Assembly: GCA_964633715.1 (NCBI GenBank)
Contig: CAZWHQ010000020.1
Coordinates: 10,983-74,982, forward strand
Direction: 5' to 3'
DNA length: 64,000 bases
Origin: JAUWVG01 sp964633715
GTDB taxonomy: Bacteria; Acidobacteriota; Aminicenantia; Aminicenantales; Aminicenantaceae
Numbering within the stretch: the stretch's first letter is position 1; every line of letters begins with the position of its first letter. Under the pieces are notes generated by a model, which searched no databases, was not told the DNA's origin, and saw only the letters and a program-made list of their open reading frames with translations. The translations under genes and the position numbers were made by a program. Below, piece after piece: positions 8,675 to 17,198 of this stretch.

Positions 8675-8935
8675 TACATATATAAATACGCTGGAAACGA
8701 GGAAAAAGTTGCGGTTTTTTTAATTTTATTTTGATATTTATAATGAATTCCGGGAAATCAATGAATTTGTTGCTTTTCGGCCAAAGATGATCAGCTTTTT
8801 GTGAACAGGACTCGAAGTGTCATCGGGGGAAAAAAGAGTGACAACGACATATAAACTATTGAAAAAGAAAAAGATAACAGCAAATAAATGATGATCTATC
8901 GAACGTTCAAGTTCCCCTTTTGACTTGTTTTAAAT
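8675..8935 (-). other. AT-rich leader or ncRNA body between promoter and small ORF
   Basis: This stretch would be the 5' part of an approximately 415-nt minus-strand transcript from about 8929 to 8514. I see no match to RNase P RNA, tmRNA, 6S or SRP signature blocks. A 60-codon frame without any ATG/GTG/TTG crosses it and is not credible as a gene. On the plus strand a 31-codon frame (8639-8734) with an upstream GGAGGG also exists and competes with the minus-strand reading. Confidence 0.35.
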
Positions 8936-8965
8936 AGTATACCACAAAAATATATCCAATTTCAA
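8936..8965 (-). promoter_or_regulatory. Sigma-70-type promoter of the minus-strand unit
   Basis: On the minus strand TTGAAA (8965-8960), an 18-nt spacer and TATACT (8941-8936) predict a start near 8929. The next minus-strand elements are the 34-codon frame and the terminator at 8514-8559. The rest of the interval to the next gene (8966-9164) is AT-rich and I see nothing further in it. Confidence 0.55.
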
Positions 8966-9164
8966 GCTTTTTTTTAAAATTCTTTAAATCCTTGGAAGTG
9001 GTGTGTTTTTTGCACGATTTCCCCTTTAAATCCCTGTTTTTGACTGGTTTTTCAGGACAGTAAAATTTTTGGTGATATTGGCTTGCCTAATAGGTGAAAA
9101 GTTGCGATGATTTGTCTATGTTCATTTAATCTTAAGTGAGTTAGATTTTTTTAAGGAAAATACT

Positions 9165-10574
9165 ATGAAAAAAGAGATGTTTCGGCAGTATGGATACAAA
9201 TTTATCGATTGGCTGGCAGACTATTTCGAAAAGATCGAAAAGTACCCGGTCCTCTCTCAGGTAAAACCTGGATCTGTACTCAACCAACTTCCGGCTAATC
9301 CCCCCTTAGAAGGGGAATCATTGGAGACTATATTTGAAGATTTTAAAGAAATCATTATCCCAGGGATCACCCATTGGCAGCATCCCTCTTGGTTTGCCTA
9401 TTTTCCGGCGAACAACAGCCCTCCCTCGGTACTTGCAGAATTGTTAACAGCTGGTCTGGGAGCCCAATGCATGGTTTGGCAGACATCCCCGGCAGCGGCA
9501 GAGCTTGAAGAGCGGGTGTTGGAATGGTTGCGGCAACTGCTTGGTCTCCCCGCTGGCATGGAAGGTGTGATTCAGGATACGGCATCCACAGCCACTCTTG
9601 TGGCTCTTCTTACCGCGAGGGAAAAAGCCACAGATTTTGAATCCAATAGGAGGGGATTGAAAAAACCCCTTGTCATTTATATCTCTGAAGAAGCGCATTC
9701 TAGCGTAGATAAGGGGGCTAAAATCGCAGGGTACGGAGCTGAAAATATTCGGAGGATTCCTACCGATAACTCATACGCCATGATTCCAGAAAAACTTGGA
9801 GAAGCGATGACTTCCGATAAAGAAAAGGGATACATCCCTGCATGTGTAGTGGCCACTATAGGGACAACGTCGTCGACCGCCGTTGATCCCTTATCCCCTA
9901 TTGGCCGTATCTGTCGTGAACATGGAGTCTGGCTTCATGTAGATGCCGCCTTTGCAGGAACTGCGGCCATCCTTCCGGAGATGAAGTGGATGCTCGAAGG
10001 TGTGGAATTTGTGGACTCTTTTGTGTTCAATCCTCATAAATGGATGCTGACAAATTTTGACTGTTCGGCATATTTTGTAAGGGATCCTGGAGCCTTGATT
10101 CAAACGTTCGAGATCTATCCCGAGTACTTAAAAACAGGAATGGACGCCGAGGTGAAAAATTACCGTGACTGGGGAATCCAGCTGGGAAGACGATTCCGGG
10201 CTCTGAAGCTTTGGTTTGTTTTGAGAAGTTATGGTGTGCGGGGTCTTCAAGCTCTGGTCCGTGAGCATATCCGGCTGGCTAAGCTGTTTGAGGGCTGGGT
10301 TAAAAAGGAAGAAGCTTTTGAGGTTATGGCTCCTGTCAATTTGAGCGTTGTATGTTTCCGGCTGAATAATGGAGGTGATGAAGAACAGCTGACAGAGTTG
10401 AATAAAAAATTTGAAGAGGAACTGAACAAGTCAAAAAAAGTCTTTCTCAGCCATACCTCTCTTCGCGGAAAATACGTGCTGCGTTTAGCCATTGGTGCAC
10501 GAATGACATGCGAGCGACATGTGCGAGAGGCTTGGGATTTAATGATTAAAACAGCAAGAATTTATTGCCTATGA
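9165..10574 (+). CDS. PLP-dependent aromatic L-amino acid decarboxylase family protein
   Basis: A 469-residue group II decarboxylase of the DOPA/tyrosine/tryptophan decarboxylase family; it would release CO2 and an aryl-ethylamine. Family blocks are clear. THWQHPSWFAYFPANNSPPS (about 69-87) and VWQTSPAAAELE form the substrate side. H178 stacks on PLP. HVDAAFAG (D260) binds the pyridine nitrogen, and NPHKW (K292) is the Schiff-base lysine. The SD is AAGGAA. The stop overlaps the start of the B3/B4 protein by 4 nt, so the two are a coupled pair. Substrate among Phe, Tyr, Trp and DOPA is not decidable here. Confidence 0.9.
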   Translation: MKKEMFRQYGYKFIDWLADYFEKIEKYPVLSQVKPGSVLNQLPANPPLEGESLETIFEDFKEIIIPGITHWQHPSWFAYFPANNSPPSVLAELLTAGLGAQCMVWQTSPAAAELEERVLEWLRQLLGLPAGMEGVIQDTASTATLVALLTAREKATDFESNRRGLKKPLVIYISEEAHSSVDKGAKIAGYGAENIRRIPTDNSYAMIPEKLGEAMTSDKEKGYIPACVVATIGTTSSTAVDPLSPIGRICREHGVWLHVDAAFAGTAAILPEMKWMLEGVEFVDSFVFNPHKWMLTNFDCSAYFVRDPGALIQTFEIYPEYLKTGMDAEVKNYRDWGIQLGRRFRALKLWFVLRSYGVRGLQALVREHIRLAKLFEGWVKKEEAFEVMAPVNLSVVCFRLNNGGDEEQLTELNKKFEEELNKSKKVFLSHTSLRGKYVLRLAIGARMTCERHVREAWDLMIKTARIYCL

Positions 10575-11284
10575 AATTTTCGATTCATTCGGATATCTTT
10601 AATCGGTTCCCTGGATTAATCCTAGGGATTGTTGTCGTTTCCAGAATAAACAATCGTGGACAAAACGAAAAACTTCAGCGAAAAATTCAGGAGAAGGAAG
10701 AAGAGATCCAAAAGAATTTTTTGTCTGAAACTCTTTCTAGACATCCGAATATCCAGGCGTGGCGCAGGGCGTATTCGGCCTTTGGTGCCAAACCCAAAAA
10801 ATACAAGAGTTCTGTCGAAAACCTGTACAGGATGGTTCTAAAAGGGATTAAATTGAGATCGATCAATACGCTTGTCGACAGCTACAATTATGTGTCTCTT
10901 AAACATATGATTCCAGTTGGAGGGGATGATCTTGATCAAGTAGATGGGGACATCTCTCTTTGTGTCGCACGGGGCAATGAACCTTTCACCCCCCTGAACT
11001 CTCTGGAAACAGAAAGAGTCAAAGCAGGAGAAATTATCTATACAGATGCGAAAGAAGTTTTATGCCGGAGATGGAATTGGAGGGAATGTAACAAGACTAA
11101 GATGACCCTCGAAACTATAAGTGCAGCGCTCGTTTTAGAGGGCCTGCCGCCTGTGGGACGAGAAGACGTCCATTCTGCGGCTGAGGATTTGAGTGCGCTC
11201 GTTCGCGAATTTTGCGGAGGAGAATCACAAATATTTTTTTTAGATATCAATCAGCCAAAAAGAGAACTTCTTTCCGTTCTCTAA
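10571..11284 (+). CDS. Free-standing B3/B4 tRNA-editing-type domain protein
   Basis: A 237-residue protein made almost entirely of the B3/B4 domain known from the PheRS beta subunit, where it hydrolyses Tyr-tRNAPhe. Family signatures are HPNIQAWRRAYSAFGAKPKKYKSSVE (about 59-84), INTLVDSYNYVSLKHMIPVGGDDLD, and ARGNEPFTPL. The ATG at 10571 overlaps the decarboxylase stop. A 28-residue N-terminal hydrophobic stretch and a short coiled region precede the domain. Stand-alone relatives are proposed to deacylate misacylated tRNA. Linkage to an aromatic amino acid enzyme is suggestive. It converges with the SGNH hydrolase over 38 nt. Confidence 0.85.
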   Translation: MKFSIHSDIFNRFPGLILGIVVVSRINNRGQNEKLQRKIQEKEEEIQKNFLSETLSRHPNIQAWRRAYSAFGAKPKKYKSSVENLYRMVLKGIKLRSINTLVDSYNYVSLKHMIPVGGDDLDQVDGDISLCVARGNEPFTPLNSLETERVKAGEIIYTDAKEVLCRRWNWRECNKTKMTLETISAALVLEGLPPVGREDVHSAAEDLSALVREFCGGESQIFFLDINQPKRELLSVL

Positions 11285-11963
11285 TAGCATCCTCGAAAAC
11301 TTCAGCCGTAAGACTCGCTCCAACGTTATTTAAGTGAAGGCCATCCAAAGTCAAGCGGAGGCCTCTCTTTGAAAATTCCCCATCTGCATTCCCAGAAGTT
11401 TTTGCGGCCAGAATATATTTTAAAATGTGCAAAAAGCTTCTTGGAACATAAGGTGATGGTTGCTGACCTGCCAATTTCTGGCTGAAAATTTCTCTCAGAT
11501 CGATAAACTCACAATTTTTTTGGAGAAATGACAGATCTTTAATGATAGTATTCAGGTCCTCTAATTCTCTGTTCCAGGGATTGTCAAGATCTTCTCCTAT
11601 GAACACCGGGGGGACAGTGAACAGCCAGCCCGCTGTTGTTGCTAAAAAATCTAGAAGTCTTTGGTAGTGGGCAGCGAATATATCATGATTTGTGGCCCAT
11701 GGCTGCCGCCGGAGTTTTTTTAAAAAAGGATACATCTTCGAGACTTTTACAAACACATCGTTGACTCCAATCCACAGAAAGGCGATGTCAATTTCAGAAG
11801 GAAAGGTTATGGATTTAATCCTTTTTAACAGGCTGATAACGGTATCCCCACCCTTGCCGAAATTGAACAGCTCGAACTCAGGACATCGCTGTTGAAGGAG
11901 GGAGATATATCCCACTCCAGGAAAGCCTTCTGTAAGACTGTCTCCGAAAAAAGCAACCTTCAT
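11247..11963 (-). CDS. SGNH/GDSL-family hydrolase
   Basis: A 238-residue esterase/lipase-fold hydrolase. The four SGNH blocks are present: GDSLTEG with nucleophile S9, GKGGDT (block II Gly), WIGVNDVF (block III Asn), and DGLHLNNVG (block V Asp-His). No signal peptide, so it is probably cytoplasmic. It acts on an ester or acyl group, but the substrate is unknown. The 3' end overlaps the convergent B3/B4 gene by 38 nt. Confidence 0.88.
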   Translation of the reverse strand: MKVAFFGDSLTEGFPGVGYISLLQQRCPEFELFNFGKGGDTVISLLKRIKSITFPSEIDIAFLWIGVNDVFVKVSKMYPFLKKLRRQPWATNHDIFAAHYQRLLDFLATTAGWLFTVPPVFIGEDLDNPWNRELEDLNTIIKDLSFLQKNCEFIDLREIFSQKLAGQQPSPYVPRSFLHILKYILAAKTSGNADGEFSKRGLRLTLDGLHLNNVGASLTAEVFEDAIRERKEVLFLAD

Positions 11964-12001
11964 TTTAATAAAAGAATCCGAAGACTTTTCCAGAAAGTGA
12001 C

Positions 12002-13534
12002 CTATTCCAATTCCGGAATGCCGGTATTTTGAAAGAACTTTGTTGCCAGAACGACTCGGATATTTTTTGATTTCACATTGAGCGGGAACACTTCGTAGAT
12101 CATATCCTCATCCAGAATTTCCTGGGGTTTTGGGCCGGCGTAAGTAATGGGAGATGGAGTGTCGGCGACCAGAGCATCCCTGAAAGATTGGGCATCCTGT
12201 GTGATTACAGCGATGAAAAGATTCTCAAAATTTAAGTATTTCTTGATGGCGTTATTGACCTGTTCGCGTGTGATTTTTGGAAGTCTCTCCTGTGCCTCAG
12301 CTAAAAAATCTTTATACCCGTAATACTTGGAATCCATTTGCCACCCCAGCCGCTCTCCGAGTGTTTGGGCGTAGAGTTTTGTGTAGTTGAGAAGATAAGT
12401 CCTGACCAGCTCGAAGCGTTCCTCTGGAATACCCTCTTGAACAAGTTTTTTCAGTTCGAGCAGCGCCTGCCGTAGAGCAAAATGTCTGTTGGAATTGGCC
12501 AAAGGACGTATCCAGATGGAAAAATACTGCTGTTGACGGCAGTAATTCAAAGCCGGGAATTTATCCCGCCCTTGGATAAAGTGGTCGGCATAGGCATAAT
12601 CTCCATAATTTTGTCCCCGTTCCTCACGGATCTTCTGAAAAAGATGAGACACATGCTGTCTGTGCTCACCAAAATGAGAAACAGCAATCCAGAGTGCAAA
12701 ATAATCTTTATCTTTTTTTGAGATGGAGATAGGGAATCCCATGGACATAGCTGTTGCTGGAGTTTGTTTCTCCGCGATAACAAATTCAAGGCCGTCGGCT
12801 GTCCTTTGCTCGGGCAGAGTCAATCGTGCCGTATGTCCGTGGGTAAGTGCTGAAAAATCGCTTTTTATTTTTTTTGGAAAATCAGCGGGATATCCCCCAG
12901 CTAGGCCAAGAGTGATATTGCCTTGAACAAAATATGTTGAATAGAAATCCCGGACATCTTCAAGGGTCAAACTTTTTACGCTATCGACAGTGCCGGCTTC
13001 TGTATGTCCATAGGGATGTCCTTCATACATGGCCAGATTGAGCATTTCCTTGCCGAACTGCTCATCCATATTTGAGACAAGGCTTCTCTCGAGAAAATTA
13101 AGTTGATTGGTTTTGATACGGATAAAATCCTCTTCGCGGAATCCGGGATTGAGAAGCATGTCCTTTAAAATAGAATAATAATCATCCAGATTGTCGATAT
13201 GGATCTGTCCCGTAAAAACCGACATCTCCTTATCCACGTTCAGTCCCACATAGGCCGACATCGGGTAAAACATCTGGGAGATTTCCTTGAAAGAGAGATC
13301 ATGACTTCCGCCGTTAGCCAGCATACTCCAAGTGAGCTGACAGAGACCTTCCTTTTCAATAGGATCGTTGGCAGAGCCAATGTTTATAAGTATACGAAAA
13401 CTCACTAGAGGATTGCCTTCAATGGGGAGAAGTTCGGACTGGAGTATGTCCGATCCAGTCTGAGAGCAAAAGATCAGCAGCAAAACCATAACCAAGATAA
13501 AGACACCAGAAATAAAAAATGCCCTCTTTTTCAT
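12002..13534 (-). CDS. M16 peptidase-like lipoprotein, catalytically degenerate partner
   Basis: A 510-residue M16 (insulinase/pitrilysin) fold protein. A hydrophobic leader ends in LLLIFCSQ, a lipobox with Cys23, so it is probably anchored in a membrane facing the periplasm. Where the active M16 protein has HFFEH, this one reads CQLTW (about residues 65-69), so zinc binding is lost. The C-terminal M16 half with the typical R/Y region is retained. It starts 4 nt inside the active M16 gene upstream. Such active/inactive pairs form heterodimeric clamshell proteases, as in mitochondrial MPP and several bacterial pairs. Confidence 0.85.
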   Translation of the reverse strand: MKKRAFFISGVFILVMVLLLIFCSQTGSDILQSELLPIEGNPLVSFRILINIGSANDPIEKEGLCQLTWSMLANGGSHDLSFKEISQMFYPMSAYVGLNVDKEMSVFTGQIHIDNLDDYYSILKDMLLNPGFREEDFIRIKTNQLNFLERSLVSNMDEQFGKEMLNLAMYEGHPYGHTEAGTVDSVKSLTLEDVRDFYSTYFVQGNITLGLAGGYPADFPKKIKSDFSALTHGHTARLTLPEQRTADGLEFVIAEKQTPATAMSMGFPISISKKDKDYFALWIAVSHFGEHRQHVSHLFQKIREERGQNYGDYAYADHFIQGRDKFPALNYCRQQQYFSIWIRPLANSNRHFALRQALLELKKLVQEGIPEERFELVRTYLLNYTKLYAQTLGERLGWQMDSKYYGYKDFLAEAQERLPKITREQVNNAIKKYLNFENLFIAVITQDAQSFRDALVADTPSPITYAGPKPQEILDEDMIYEVFPLNVKSKNIRVVLATKFFQNTGIPELE

Positions 13535-14874
13535 TGTTCTTTCCCCTCTGTTAGAGTGACGACAGTGCTGTTTGTGCTCTTGAAGTATTTTCTTGTCATT
13601 TCTTGAATATCTTCTGGAGTGATTTTTTCGTAGAGATCAAACACTTTGTTCACTGTATTTGGATCCCCGGTCAGATTAATAAAATGGACCAGGCTGCCTG
13701 CAATCCCATCTGTTGTTCCAAGTGAATTGGCAAATGAGTATTTGAGGTTGGATTTCACTTCAGCTAAAGTCTCTGGATCTACAGGTTCATTTTTCAATCG
13801 TTCCAATTCTTTAAATATTTCTTCTTCTATGTCAGGCAGATCTTTTTCCTGCTTAAGGACGGCATTAAATATGAGCAGGAATGGATCTCGGTGGTCGGAG
13901 AAACTCGCAGAGAACGATTGACATTTTTGGTCCTCAATAACCAGTTTTTGGAAGAATGCTGAAGAACTGGAAAAAGCGACAGCTGCAAGAAGGTCCATGG
14001 CGGCCATATCAATGGTTTCATCCGAAAACTTAGGGCCATGAAATCCAATAGTCAACATAGGCAGAGTTGGCGAGGGCCATTCATAGTGGGCCCGTCTCTG
14101 TTTTGTCTGAGGTTTTTCAGTGGGAGTGATGAGTGTGTAGTTGGACTTTTCCCACGGACCGTAGTATTTCCGCACATATTCCATCAGTTGGTTATGGTCG
14201 TAGTCACCTGCAACAAGGAGAATAGAATTGTCTGGGGCATAAAACCTTTTTTTGTAGAGTTGACTGTATTCGTACTGATTCGGCATATCCAGAATATCTT
14301 CCAGGTAGCCCATAGTGGTGTGTTTGTAAGAGTGTAAATCAAAGGCCGTATTGCGGAGCGTTTCATAGAGACGCCTGAAAGGATTGGATATACTTGCGTA
14401 GTACTCGCCTTCGATAACAGGTGCTTCAGATTTAATCATTTCTTCATCATAGGTGAGATTGATGAATCGATCCGCCTCGGTTTTAATGACACTTTCTAGG
14501 TTTTCCTGACCGGCAAAAACAACAAAATAACAGGTGTAATCATCTGTTGTGAAACCGTTGGTGCCCGCTCCTAAACGAGTTAAAAAATTGTCGTACTCTT
14601 CGCGGGGAACATCTTTGGTCCCTTTGAACATCATGTGTTCAAAGAAATGCGCGAATCCGGATTTTCCGGGTTCTATTTCGTTCCTGGATCCGGACCTGAC
14701 AATCGTGTAAAAGGAAATGATGTGCGGATTTTCCAAGGGTATGGAAACGATTTTTAATCCATTTTCTAATTCCTCGATTTTGTATTCATAGGGAAAAATT
14801 TTTGAGGAGTGAAGAAAGGCAGGTATAGAGAGCAGGAGAGTCAAGCAAAGAGCAACGGAAATAAATTTTGTCAT
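13531..14874 (-). CDS. M16 family zinc metallopeptidase, active subunit
   Basis: A 447-residue exported peptidase. A signal peptide (MTKFISVALCLTLLLSIPAF) is followed by the M16 domain with the inverted zinc motif HFFEH at residues 76-80 and the downstream glutamate segment SEAPVIEGEYY near 150-158. It has an AAGGAGG ribosome site. It is the first gene of a two-gene operon with the degenerate M16 lipoprotein. It likely degrades peptides in the periplasm. Confidence 0.92.
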   Translation of the reverse strand: MTKFISVALCLTLLLSIPAFLHSSKIFPYEYKIEELENGLKIVSIPLENPHIISFYTIVRSGSRNEIEPGKSGFAHFFEHMMFKGTKDVPREEYDNFLTRLGAGTNGFTTDDYTCYFVVFAGQENLESVIKTEADRFINLTYDEEMIKSEAPVIEGEYYASISNPFRRLYETLRNTAFDLHSYKHTTMGYLEDILDMPNQYEYSQLYKKRFYAPDNSILLVAGDYDHNQLMEYVRKYYGPWEKSNYTLITPTEKPQTKQRRAHYEWPSPTLPMLTIGFHGPKFSDETIDMAAMDLLAAVAFSSSSAFFQKLVIEDQKCQSFSASFSDHRDPFLLIFNAVLKQEKDLPDIEEEIFKELERLKNEPVDPETLAEVKSNLKYSFANSLGTTDGIAGSLVHFINLTGDPNTVNKVFDLYEKITPEDIQEMTRKYFKSTNSTVVTLTEGKEQ

Positions 14875-14995
14875 GTGATTAGACCTCCTTTTTTGGCCAG
14901 GTTTCTAGTGCCAATAATTTAGTGCTAGAAATATATCAAAAAAAAAGATATAGAGACAAGGAAAATCTAAACTATCTGGACAGAGAGTTCAACTC

Positions 14996-15448
14996 CTACT
15001 TGATTTTGCCCTTGAGCCAGCCGATTTCAATATTTTCTTTTTGGTCTCGCGGTGTGTAGGGTTTAATGTCCAATAATGGGGTGCCTTCGATCATGTCCAC
15101 TCCTGAAACACGAAGGATATTGTTCTTTTTTTCAATGAGCTTGAGTATGGTCATCCCGATTGGATTAGGACGGTGGGGGCTGCGGGTGGTAAACACTCCT
15201 CTTGGAGTGTTGTCGAGGTAAGGAGTGGTGAGCAGCTCATATCCTTCAGATTTGTGAAAACCAAAAATAACAATAACATGAGAAAAGTCTTCTATATCGG
15301 TGAGGCCTTCAGAAAACTCATCGTCGATTTCCAGCTCGCCTTCGACTTGATCAAAACCCGTGCTGGAGGCAAATTTTTTAGTGTCGACATCCTGTTTGTT
15401 CTTAAATGGAGAGTGGACTCGGCCGATGGATTTTAAGATTAAAACCAT
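14996..15448 (-). CDS. trmO: tRNA m6t6A37 methyltransferase TrmO (TsaA/YaeB family)
   Basis: A 150-residue single-domain protein of the UPF0066/TsaA family. In E. coli, TrmO N6-methylates t6A at position 37 of tRNAThr using SAM. Recognisable blocks are IGRVHSPF at the N-terminus, DIEDFSHVIVIFGFH, and GVFTTRSPHRPNPIGM near residues 92-107. The start at 15448 is preferred over 15502 because the longer frame would overlap ilvE and has no SD. It lies 26 nt downstream of ilvE on the same strand. Length matches short members lacking the C-terminal extension. Confidence 0.87.
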   Translation of the reverse strand: MVLILKSIGRVHSPFKNKQDVDTKKFASSTGFDQVEGELEIDDEFSEGLTDIEDFSHVIVIFGFHKSEGYELLTTPYLDNTPRGVFTTRSPHRPNPIGMTILKLIEKKNNILRVSGVDMIEGTPLLDIKPYTPRDQKENIEIGWLKGKIK

Positions 15449-15474
15449 ATTTAATACCCTTATATAAATGATTT

Positions 15475-16443
15475 TTATTTTTTGTAAACATATGTCAACC
15501 AATCTGAATAGTTTTCATGTTGTCCCTTGACAACTTCTAAGTAGAGCTTTTTTATTCTTTGTGTGATGTCTCCCAACTTACCAGTTCCTATGGAGTATTC
15601 TTTTCCGGCATTGGCCGGATCGGAATCGTCGGTGACGTGAACAATGGAAACGATCTCAGCCGCCGTTCCGGTGAAGAAAGCCTCATCAGCTTCGAAAAAA
15701 TCATTTTTGGTTATGGGGCCGACAAGGCATTCCATGCCGATATCTGACGCCAATTTGAGGATACTCGTACGCGTGATGCCTTCAAGGATTGATTCCGACA
15801 TGTCATTTGTTTTGATGACCCCGTCCTTGATAATGAAAATATTTTCCCCTGGACCCTCTGCGATGTTGCCTTCGAGATTTAAGTAGACGGCTTCATCGTA
15901 TCCTTTATTTCTGGCTGCAACCCCGCTGATCGTGGACAGGACATAAAGGCCTCCAAGTTTTGCTTTCTGGTCGAATTGACTGTGATGAATGCGCCGAAAA
16001 GGAACAATATTGACCCTTGTTCCTCTCTGTGCGGCCTCTCCAAGGTAGGCTCCCCATTTCCAGGCGGCCACCAGCAATTCAACCTTGGAATGTTTTGGAA
16101 CGAGTCCAAGATTTCCGTACGAGTAAAAAAGAAGCGGCCTGATATAGGCTGTATCCAATAGGTTTTCCTTCATAACGTGTAAAATGATATCAATGATTTC
16201 TTGTTTGGAGTAGGGAACGTCCATATGCAGAACAGAAGAAGAATGCAAAAATCTGTCCATGTGTTCCGGGAGGCGAAAGATAGCTGGGCCTTTGCTTGTA
16301 TTGTAAGCTCGTATACCTTCGAATACAGAGCTTCCGTAGTGGAGGGCATGAGACATTACGTGAACTGTGGATTCTTCCCATTCAAATAACTTTCCCATAT
16401 ACCAAAATTTTTTCGCATTTGGAAAATGGGTGTTTTCAAACAT
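15475..16443 (-). CDS. ilvE: Branched-chain amino acid aminotransferase
   Basis: A 322-residue class IV (D-amino acid/BCAT fold) PLP aminotransferase that interconverts Leu/Ile/Val and their 2-oxo acids with glutamate. Blocks seen are HALHYGSSVFEGIRAY (31-47), the PLP lysine in KAKLGGLY (K162), EGPGENIFIIKDGV and GITRTSIL. Length equals IlvE. SD is AAGGAG 7 nt before the ATG. Confidence 0.93.
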   Translation of the reverse strand: MFENTHFPNAKKFWYMGKLFEWEESTVHVMSHALHYGSSVFEGIRAYNTSKGPAIFRLPEHMDRFLHSSSVLHMDVPYSKQEIIDIILHVMKENLLDTAYIRPLLFYSYGNLGLVPKHSKVELLVAAWKWGAYLGEAAQRGTRVNIVPFRRIHHSQFDQKAKLGGLYVLSTISGVAARNKGYDEAVYLNLEGNIAEGPGENIFIIKDGVIKTNDMSESILEGITRTSILKLASDIGMECLVGPITKNDFFEADEAFFTGTAAEIVSIVHVTDDSDPANAGKEYSIGTGKLGDITQRIKKLYLEVVKGQHENYSDWLTYVYKK

Positions 16444-16504
16444 GCTATCTCCTTATAAAAATGGATTCATTCAGGTGTTGATAACGGGTATAAAATAAAA
16501 ATTC

Positions 16505-16534
16505 CTATTATTGATTTTGTTGTTTGCAATTCAA
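16505..16534 (-). promoter_or_regulatory. Putative ilvE promoter
   Basis: On the minus strand TTGAAT (16534-16529), an 18-nt spacer and TAATAG (16510-16505) precede ilvE. The surrounding 16444-16649 interval is AT-rich with nothing else evident. Confidence 0.35.
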
Positions 16535-16649
16535 GCAAAGATAAAATCTTCACCTCTTTTTAGTTCAAAATTCTTTTAATTATCAAACTGTGATGGAAAT
16601 TTATTGATATCATAAATTTGTCCGAATGGAAAGAAATCTTTTTTTTTGG

Positions 16650-17198
16650 CTAATCCAGCGTAAACTCCCAGGCACACCAGACACCCTCAACATGCGGATC
16701 TGGAGGACAAGTTAGACATTTTGTTCGTATCCGCGGATCGATTGTTTTGGCAAAACCGCTATATTCAATGATGCCTACAGATTTACATGGAAAATCAGTG
16801 AGGCCCTGCCGCTGTCTTGTTTCCTGAACACGGCACGTATTCATTCGGAATACACACCTGTTTTCTTCTTGTTCCAGAACCTCTTGTGAGTTGATGTGTG
16901 CATACAATCTAAAATTGAGCGCCTGAATAAGGGCAGGAATACCGCCCCCAGGTTTGAGTCCAAGCCTATTCATGATGCGTTTGGCCTCAATAACAGTAAA
17001 TGTTTCCCATGCTTTTTTATCCAGATCGATCGCTGTTTCAAAACCAAATCTATCTTCGACAGCTCGAAACCACAGTCCATCATGTGCAAGCCAATTTTTA
17101 GCTGCATCCTGAAGAAGGTTCAGGAGATCTTCTTTAGATAAATCAGTAAAATCATGGATGGTCGATCTTTCTTTTGGGAATTTATCCTTTGAATTCAT
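16650..17198 (-). CDS. Cysteine-rich conserved protein, DUF6125/ATC-hydrolase-like
   Basis: A 182-residue soluble protein. The N-terminus (LSKEDLLNLLQDAAKNWLAH, then DGLWFRAVE) resembles uncharacterised cytosolic proteins grouped as DUF6125, related to L-2-amino-thiazoline-4-carboxylate hydrolases. The C-terminal half holds six cysteines, notably CVFRMNTC, FPCKS and KCLTCPPD, suggesting a metal or Fe-S site. It begins 17 nt inside the end of the radical SAM gene, with AAGGATC as SD. Function unknown; the family name is from memory and less certain than the description. Confidence 0.6.
   Translation of the reverse strand: MNSKDKFPKERSTIHDFTDLSKEDLLNLLQDAAKNWLAHDGLWFRAVEDRFGFETAIDLDKKAWETFTVIEAKRIMNRLGLKPGGGIPALIQALNFRLYAHINSQEVLEQEENRCVFRMNTCRVQETRQRQGLTDFPCKSVGIIEYSGFAKTIDPRIRTKCLTCPPDPHVEGVWCAWEFTLD

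Noticed and set aside
8639..8734. 31-codon plus-strand ATG frame with GGAGGG 10 nt upstream
   Set aside because: It competes with the minus-strand unit, which alone has a promoter and a terminator in the right places; no terminator or promoter supports the plus frame.
8740..8929. Long minus-strand open stretch of about 60 codons
   Set aside because: It contains no ATG, GTG or TTG codon to start translation.
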